In this document: positions 62,295 through 64,000 of the stretch, one piece after another
How positions within the stretch are numbered: the first letter of the stretch is position 1
Layout of the letters: every line of letters begins with the position of its first letter
From: Symbiobacterium terraclitae
GTDB lineage: Bacteria; Bacillota; Sulfobacillia; Symbiobacteriales; Symbiobacteriaceae
NCBI RefSeq assembly: GCF_017874315.1
Contig: NZ_JAGGLG010000004.1
Location: forward strand, 1 to 64,000
Direction: 5' to 3'
Length of the DNA: 64,000 bases
The notes under the pieces: generated by a model
Told to the model about the DNA's origin: nothing
Databases searched by the model: none
Seen by the model: only the letters and a program-made list of their open reading frames with translations
Made by a program: the position numbers and the translations under genes

Positions 62295-63617
62295 CTACTC
62301 GATGGACCGCACCACGATGCGGGTACCATCCACCCGGATGACCCGCACCGGCACGCCGGCGGGGACGAACTCGCCCTCCGTCACCACGTCCAGCCGCTGG
62401 TCGCCGAAGACGGCCGTACCCGCCGGGCGGAGCACGGTGACGGTTCGCCCCTCCTGCCCCACCAGCCGTGACCGGTCCGGCGACTGGGCGGACCAGTCCT
62501 TCGCCGCCTCGGAGAGGGTGAGCATGCGGCCCAGGCCGCGCCGGCTGATGGCCCGGATGGCGGCGAAGAGCACCACTGCGCTGGCGATGGCCGTCCACAT
62601 CAGGTACCGCCCGGCCAACTCCGGCGACGGGGCGGCCAGGAAGATCGCCGCGCCGAAGGCGGCGATCCCCGAGAGGCCGAAGATGCCGAAACCGGGCGTG
62701 AACAGCTCCACCAGCAGCAGCACCAGGCCGCTCACGGCCAGGGCGATCTCCACCCAGCCCGCCGTGCCCACCAGGGCGTTGCCGATGAAGAACAGGGAGA
62801 GGCAGACGATCCCGACGGCGGCCGGGCCGGTGAGGCCCGGCTGCGTGAACTCGATGCCGAGGGCGATCACGCCCGCCACCAGCAGCAGAATCGCCACCCA
62901 GGGGGTGGTGAGCACCCGGCCCACCTGCTCGGAGAAGGTCCACTGCGGCTCGACCAGCTCGAACTGGTCGATGCCGGCCTTCCGGATGGCGTCGTTCAGG
63001 CTCTCGGCGACGCCGTTGGCGTAGCCGGTCTCCACCGCGTGCTGGTAGGTCAGGGTGAGCAGCACGTCCGTCTGACCGGGGATGGGATGGTCCTTGTCAA
63101 CGAAAGCCCTGGCGATCGCCACGTCGCGCCTGCGGGCCTCCGCCGCCGAGGTGAAGTAGTTGACCACCACCGAGAGCGCCTTGTAGTCGGCGGTCTGGTT
63201 CGTGGCGACGGTGCGGGGCTCCGCCGCGCCGATCACCGAGCCGGGGTGCATATAGAGGTACTCGGCCGCGGTGGCGATCAGCGCCCCGGCGGAGATGGCG
63301 TCGTTCGCCACGTAGGCGATGGTCTTCTTCCGGGAGGCCAGCAGCCGGTCCTTGATGCGGGCGGCGGCGTCGACGTAGCCGCCCGGCGTGTCCAGCACCA
63401 CGGCGATCCCGACGGCGGCGGGATCGGCCTCCGCCTCGTCGAAGACGCGGTCGGCGAACTGGGCCAGCCCTACATCGATAACCTGCCCCTGGTCGATCCG
63501 GAGTACGTATACCTTCTGGCCGCCGTCTGCCGCCAGGGCAGCCGGCGCCGCGGCCAGGGCCAGGAAGAGGGCCAGGAGCAGGGCGGCGACGGGAAGGCGC
63601 GCGAGTCGCTGGCGCAT
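62295..63617 (-). CDS. nfeD: NfeD-family membrane-bound serine protease
   Basis: This 440-residue protein has a signal peptide (LPVAALLLALFLALAAAPAALA) and a ClpP-like serine protease domain (~35-210: VLDTPGGYVDAA, AISAGALIATAAEYLYMHPGSVIGAAEP). Four or five membrane helices follow (~235-365), then a C-terminal OB-fold NfeD domain (LVGQEGRTVTVLRPAGTAVFGDQRLDVVTEGEFVPAGVPVRVIRVDGTRIVV). Long-form NfeD cleaves stomatin/flotillin-like partners, fitting its position directly upstream of floA. Confidence 0.95.
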   Translation of the reverse strand: MRQRLARLPVAALLLALFLALAAAPAALAADGGQKVYVLRIDQGQVIDVGLAQFADRVFDEAEADPAAVGIAVVLDTPGGYVDAAARIKDRLLASRKKTIAYVANDAISAGALIATAAEYLYMHPGSVIGAAEPRTVATNQTADYKALSVVVNYFTSAAEARRRDVAIARAFVDKDHPIPGQTDVLLTLTYQHAVETGYANGVAESLNDAIRKAGIDQFELVEPQWTFSEQVGRVLTTPWVAILLLVAGVIALGIEFTQPGLTGPAAVGIVCLSLFFIGNALVGTAGWVEIALAVSGLVLLLVELFTPGFGIFGLSGIAAFGAAIFLAAPSPELAGRYLMWTAIASAVVLFAAIRAISRRGLGRMLTLSEAAKDWSAQSPDRSRLVGQEGRTVTVLRPAGTAVFGDQRLDVVTEGEFVPAGVPVRVIRVDGTRIVVRSIE

Positions 63618-63669
63618 GGGAAGTCACCTCCAGGTCTGCGACCGGGGGGCTCCCCCGCGCCCCGGTCGC

Positions 63670-64000
63670 TCAGCGTGATGGCTCCACGGGCGGCTCGGCC
63701 GGCTCCACCTGCACCAGATTGGTGTGGAAGGAGGCGCCTCCCCCCATGTCGGCCGGCTGGTCCAGCGTCAGCACATTGATGCCGACGCCGTCGGGCATGA
63801 AGCGGGACCACCAGATGGTGGGCGAGATCGCCACCCCGGGCTGCGACCAGTCGCCCACCCGGGCCTGCAGCCGCACGGAGCCGCGGTCGTTGAAGACCCT
63901 GACCCAGTCGCCCGAGCGGATGGACCGGGCCTCGGCGTCCACGGGGTTCAGGTAGATCGTGGGCGCCCCCTCCCGCTCCATCATGCGGGGCAGGTTGGCG
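63670..64000 (-). CDS. Molybdopterin oxidoreductase, C-terminal end (cut by the window)
   Basis: The final ~110 residues of a DMSO-reductase-family enzyme are visible: MMEREGAPTIYLNPVDAEARSIRSGDWVRVFNDRGSVRLQARVGDWSQPGVAISPTIWW, then DGVGINVLTLDQPADMGGGASFHTNLVQVE. This is the molybdopterin-dinucleotide-binding domain that closes the active-site tunnel. The N-terminus and catalytic domains lie beyond 64000, so substrate and metal (Mo or W) cannot be told. The gene runs into the floA-nfeD region on the same strand. Confidence 0.9.
   Translation of the reverse strand, partial: ANLPRMMEREGAPTIYLNPVDAEARSIRSGDWVRVFNDRGSVRLQARVGDWSQPGVAISPTIWWSRFMPDGVGINVLTLDQPADMGGGASFHTNLVQVEPAEPPVEPSR

Overview
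The window looks like chromosome of a very high-GC Firmicute, most like Symbiobacterium. Codon third positions are overwhelmingly G/C, yet the gene content is Firmicute: T-box leaders, a ydaO-type c-di-AMP leader, YqfC/YqfD sporulation proteins, a SleL-like spore hydrolase, PgpH, FloA/NfeD, DegV, and AGGAGG ribosome sites with frequent GTG/TTG starts. The genus is an inference; no rRNA or other marker is present.

Backbone. Read on the minus strand from right to left, the housekeeping genes follow the Bacillus subtilis order nfeD - floA - yqfB-like - yqfC - yqfD - phoH - pgpH - ybeY - dgkA - cdd - era - recO - glyQ - glyS. Three blocks of other DNA interrupt it. Block A (54.1-60.5 kb) holds a CapA-like lipoprotein, a lysS gene with a large internal deletion behind an intact T-box, degV, an MFS pump and an unknown gene. 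Block B (7.6-46.7 kb) is a long accessory region. Block C (3.8-6.7 kb) holds a small gene, an oligopeptide-type permease pair and a tandem repeat.

Block B from left to right: an NnrS-like membrane protein with a CRP-like palindrome; a GGDEF protein; deoC; a CAP-domain secreted protein behind a c-di-AMP riboswitch; lplA; a respiratory-looking cluster (heme O synthase, FGE-like lipoprotein, divergent heme-copper-oxidase-like subunit, 6-TM protein, Crp/Fnr regulator); and a 14-kb sugar region (two debranching-type glycosidases, ABC importer with a frameshifted binding protein, LacI and ROK regulators, PfkB kinase, ROK kinase, phosphosugar isomerase, class II aldolase). Then come a second copy of the dispersed repeat, a cysteine-rich secreted protein, a flavin monooxygenase, a thioredoxin, an ABC-like/LytTR regulator with an ABC-2 exporter, a glycosyltransferase-like protein, ferritin, a fused DppBC-type permease, a CrcB pair, an Old Yellow Enzyme, mgtE with a long structured leader, an alpha/beta hydrolase, a LysM-GH18 protein and a lipoprotein.

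The right edge cuts a molybdopterin oxidoreductase. The left edge holds a transposase remnant. The most novel candidates are the respiratory cluster (13.2-17.9 kb), the two-locus palindromic repeat family, the ABC/LytTR regulator with a 21-bp-spaced direct repeat, and the deleted lysS under a T-box. I saw no tRNA, rRNA, CRISPR array or prophage.
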